This document shows positions 60,925 to 64,000 of a stretch of 64,000 nucleotides of DNA, piece after piece; within the stretch, counting starts at the first letter, position 1, and each line of letters opens with the position of its first letter. The notes beneath the pieces were generated by a model. The model did not search any database. It saw only the letters and a list, made by a program, of their open reading frames with translations, and was not told the DNA's origin. Location: assembly GCA_001643675.2 (NCBI GenBank), contig LSRY02000017.1:186001-250000 (forward strand). Reading direction: 5' to 3'. The DNA is from Monocercomonoides exilis (lineage: Eukaryota; Preaxostyla; Oxymonadida; Polymastigidae). The translations under genes and the position numbers were made by a program.

Positions 60925-62052
60925 ATGGCCTATAGAGTGGTGTTTCTTGGGGAAGGTTGTATTTTTCAAATTGCATTTTTTCTAATGTGTTCATTTTTGT
61001 TAAATTTTTTACGCTCCTGCAAATAATTTTTGATTACAACTTTTTAATCATATTTTTTCAATTTTTCATAATGAAACCGTTATTTCAAATTTACCGAAAT
61101 AAATTCGAAAAGGTCGTGTTGGGAAAACATCTCTCATCATGAAATATGTAAAAAATGTTTTTACTGACAAGCAAGAATCAACAACTGAAGCACAGAACTT
61201 TCGACAAAACGTTAAAGTTGATGATGTTGTTGTTCCACTTGACATTTGGGTATGAAATCAAGCGCAATTATTATAGTTGAAAGAAGTTATTTGATGTTTT
61301 TGCTTGTCTTTAAAATTTTGCAACAAATTTTTCATTTTTTTTTTCTTTTAGGATACAGCTGGACAAGAAAGATATCACTCGCTTGGACCAATCTACTATC
61401 GAGATGCAAAGGGTGAAACATCTTTTATTTTTAAGTTTAGTTCATCTACTCTTATTCCTTCTTTTCTTATATTTTAGGTGCAATACTTGTCTATGATATA
61501 ACTGATATTGACTCCTTTGTGAAAGTGAAAAAGTGGGTTAAAGAACTTCACGCAATGGTTGGAACAAATATCGCAATTGCTATATGCGGAAATAAAATTG
61601 ATAGAGAGAGGGAAAAAGTTGTTGATCTTTCAGAAGCTGAAGCGTTTGAAATCAAAAACTTATTTTTTTGAAATATTTTTTATGCAAAATCATAAATTTT
61701 TATATATGCAGATATGCCTCAAGTGTTGGAGCAGTTCATTTCACAACATCGGCCAAAAGCGGAAAAGGAGTTCAAGAAACTTTCACATACGTGGCACGAG
61801 GTTTAATTGTTTTGTTTAATTTCAAAGGAATATTTTTTCTTATGATTACTACAAAATATTAAATGTCAAATAATTTCTATTTTATTTCTATTCTGTTGTG
61901 TTTATTATTGCTTTGAAAATTTTGTCATCTATTGTTGTTTAGAAATTAAAAAGAAGGATAAGACTGGCGGACCAGCTTCAAGTGCTGGAACAGGCTTAAA
62001 AGTTGGATTAAGAGAAGATCCTCCTGCAAAATCATCAGGATGCTCTTGCTAA
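60925..62052 (+). CDS. RAB21: Rab21-like small GTPase
   Basis: Six exons (60925-60955, 61113-61249, 61352-61412, 61478-61643, 61712-61800, 61943-62052) join in frame to 197 residues. Introns are 157, 102, 65, 68 and 142 nt, all GT-AG. The P-loop GEGRVGKTS is assembled across intron 1. WDTAGQE spans intron 2, and the NKID and TSAK guanine-binding motifs are intact. RYHSLGPIYYRDAKGAILVY and VKKWVKELHAMVG are characteristic of Rab21, a Rab5-group GTPase of early endosomes and integrin traffic in other eukaryotes. The protein ends CSC, a double-Cys prenylation signal. Acceptor 1 (TTCGAAAAG) is unusually purine-rich, but it is the only choice that restores the P-loop. Confidence 0.9.
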
Positions 62053-63587
62053 GAAGTTATGTTTGCACACAACCACCTCAATCACATCCTCTATATTCAA
62101 TCCTAAATTAAAGTTAATAACTCTTTCTTTAATTCTGAAATGCTGATTTGGCTAATTCTTGTTATTAATCTTTTATAAAATGCCTGCAATCAATCCAATA
62201 TTTTGTTTGAAGATCTTTTGAGGGAATTTCTCCTTCTCCAATTTAATATCCTCTGACTTGGATTCAGTTTCGTTGAAACGTTTTCAAGGACAGGCATCTT
62301 GAGACATTTATTTCCTGTCAATTTTTGTGCTTTTAATTATCAAAAGCGCATTTATCAATTTTTTCACTTCTGAAATCACAATATTTACAAAGAGAATGCA
62401 AAATTTTAGTCAAAGTACTTGGAAAAATTAAAAAAGATTCTTAAAATGTTTAATATAAAATTATATTCACTCTATTCAACTCCATTTTTTATTAATTCAT
62501 TCATATTGACTTTTCAATTTTGTTCATTGATTGATTTGTCGAAAAACATTTATGGAAATGAGAATTTTTGGTCCAGCCTTTTTTATGAAAAGAATGCTAA
62601 TTGACCAACAAGTTAAGAACTGCAAATAATTATTGTTTCGCAAAGCGTTTACACGTAGCACAACATACTTTCGAAAGAGATTGAAAACAGTGTTGCATGT
62701 CAATCCAAAACAAAACGAATAATAATTTGTGAAATATCATAACAAGTCGGTTACTATAGGTTGACAACCTGGGAGGTCGTGGAAAACCTTGTTGTTAAGA
62801 ACAATCTGTAACGTCAAGTTCTTTCTTCATTCTGGAACAATAATTTTTTTATTTTTCCATTCGAATTATGTTCTTCAAATTTTAGAGTTTATATGGGGGA
62901 AATTTCGGACTTTCAAGCTTTTTTTTGCACAAGGCATTGAAAAATTGCTTCATTCATAACTATGTTCCGCTTTCTCAGACTTCAATAAAAATTTGAGTTT
63001 CATATCCGTAAACAGGTGTCATTGAAATCAAAACATAAAGTGTTGTGACATTTCACGAATGTCAAAAAATGGACCAATTATTTGTGTTTTTTGACCTCAA
63101 AAAGTCAATGAAAAGTGCAAAATTTTTTCAATGAAAATGCCTGGAAAAAAATATTTTGCCACATATGAAAATGAAAACGAACAGATGTTACATATTATTT
63201 ATTGATAGCTATTGATAAAAATTGCTTGATAAGTTTTGATTGATAGAAGAACAAATTTTTTCAAAAAAAAATCAGATTGGATATTTAAAATGAAAAAACA
63301 ATTTTTATTTCTGTGTTTTTCTCATATACTCTGAATTTGAATTATCGTCTGTAATTCTGCTTTTGAGCAAACTTCGCTTGGTTCTGAGATCATTTGTTTC
63401 AGTTTCTTTGTATTTAACACACAAATTATTTCATTTCCGTGCATTAAAATCATCATCTGTCAAAATTTGAAAGAAAAGTTCATTTTGTTTTATTTTCAAA
63501 TTAAATAAAAATTTCATATTTCGATTAAGCCTGGGTGACGTGAAGAAAAAAATTGTCACGTCCGTCACCAATTTTCCACTTTTCAAG

Positions 63588-63628
<41 letters not shown>

Positions 63629-64000
63629 ATATTTCATTTAGGAAAGAACTATTGAAATTAGAAGTTTATAAATAAATGATTTCAAATTACGTCTTTTTGT
63701 TATTTAAAGTGATTGATCGAAATATCCCATAACAATATGATTCACAAAACAAATCTAATCATACTTTGATATATTTCAGTTAAAGAACATAGATTCTCAA
63801 TGGAATTGTATGAGCATTGCTACGTTCATGAATGTAGTGAGATTTAATTGCTTCAATACTTTTCCTTCAACTTTTTATTTATTCAATTAGATAAACGAAA
63901 GTTGCGTTGTTTTCAAAAAATAATAGTTTGTTTAAAGCTCAGAAATTTAACGCCATCAAATAATGCAGCAGTGTGTGGCTGTTGATATTTTTGAATTCTT
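62053..64000. other. AT-rich intergenic, no gene seen
   Basis: Short frames only, none with domain character (e.g. 62419-62604, hydrophobic). A 40-A run lies at 63588-63627. Just before it, GTGACG/CGTCAC-type sequence forms a small inverted repeat at about 63535-63568. Confidence 0.55.
63588..63627. repeat. 40-nt A homopolymer
   Basis: Forty consecutive A residues, the longest homopolymer in the window. It could be a retroposed tail or simple slippage. No target duplication or SINE body is recognisable. Confidence 0.9.

Noticed and set aside
63531-63627. Alu-like phrase CCTGGGTGACG before an A-run
   Set aside because: No further match to a SINE body, no pol III boxes recognised and no target duplication.

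Overview
This window looks like nuclear DNA of an AT-rich, intron-bearing protist. Spliced genes use GT-AG introns of about 46-212 nt, often with a GTTTG donor. TAA, TAG and TGA all end genes, so the standard code applies. Proteins carry very long Ser, Ser-Ala and Asp/Glu runs. A huge beta-helix surface protein with a transmembrane helix and a pseudokinase tail resembles families I associate with oxymonads (Preaxostyla). That assignment is an inference.

Layout. (1) 1-4.9 kb is gene-poor and AT-rich, with a 634-bp foldback repeat, a nested mariner-like MITE and several small elements sharing GGGTGATT-type ends. (2) 4.9-24 kb is a gene block: an unrecognised acidic protein (-), a two-RRM RNA-binding protein (-) divergent from a Ran-binding-domain protein (+), a 2,664-aa three-RRM hnRNP R/Q-like protein with an enormous low-complexity tail (-), a POT1-like candidate telomere protein with Ser-rich inserts (-), and a 138-aa protein with a perfect D-box (+). 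(3) 24,358-55,816 is a giant palindrome with two arms of about 15.6 kb. Each arm carries one copy of a nine-module beta-helix/TM/pseudokinase receptor pseudogene and a broken Merlin/ISXO2-type transposase. The arms meet at a 244-bp MITE-like element with a 178-bp imperfect spacer. (4) 56.3-62.1 kb holds a CstF-77/Rna14 gene (+) and a six-exon Rab21-type GTPase (+). The rest, to 64 kb, shows no gene.

The intact genes serve nuclear and RNA functions (splicing or RNA binding, 3'-end cleavage, Ran binding, candidate telomere binding) plus vesicle traffic. They form no operon-like unit. The most unusual object is the palindrome. Its centre has the geometry expected if a short inverted repeat (the MITE) folded back at a break and primed copying of the flank. 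However, almost all differences seen between the arms are homopolymer lengths, so an assembly or read fold-back artefact must be excluded first.
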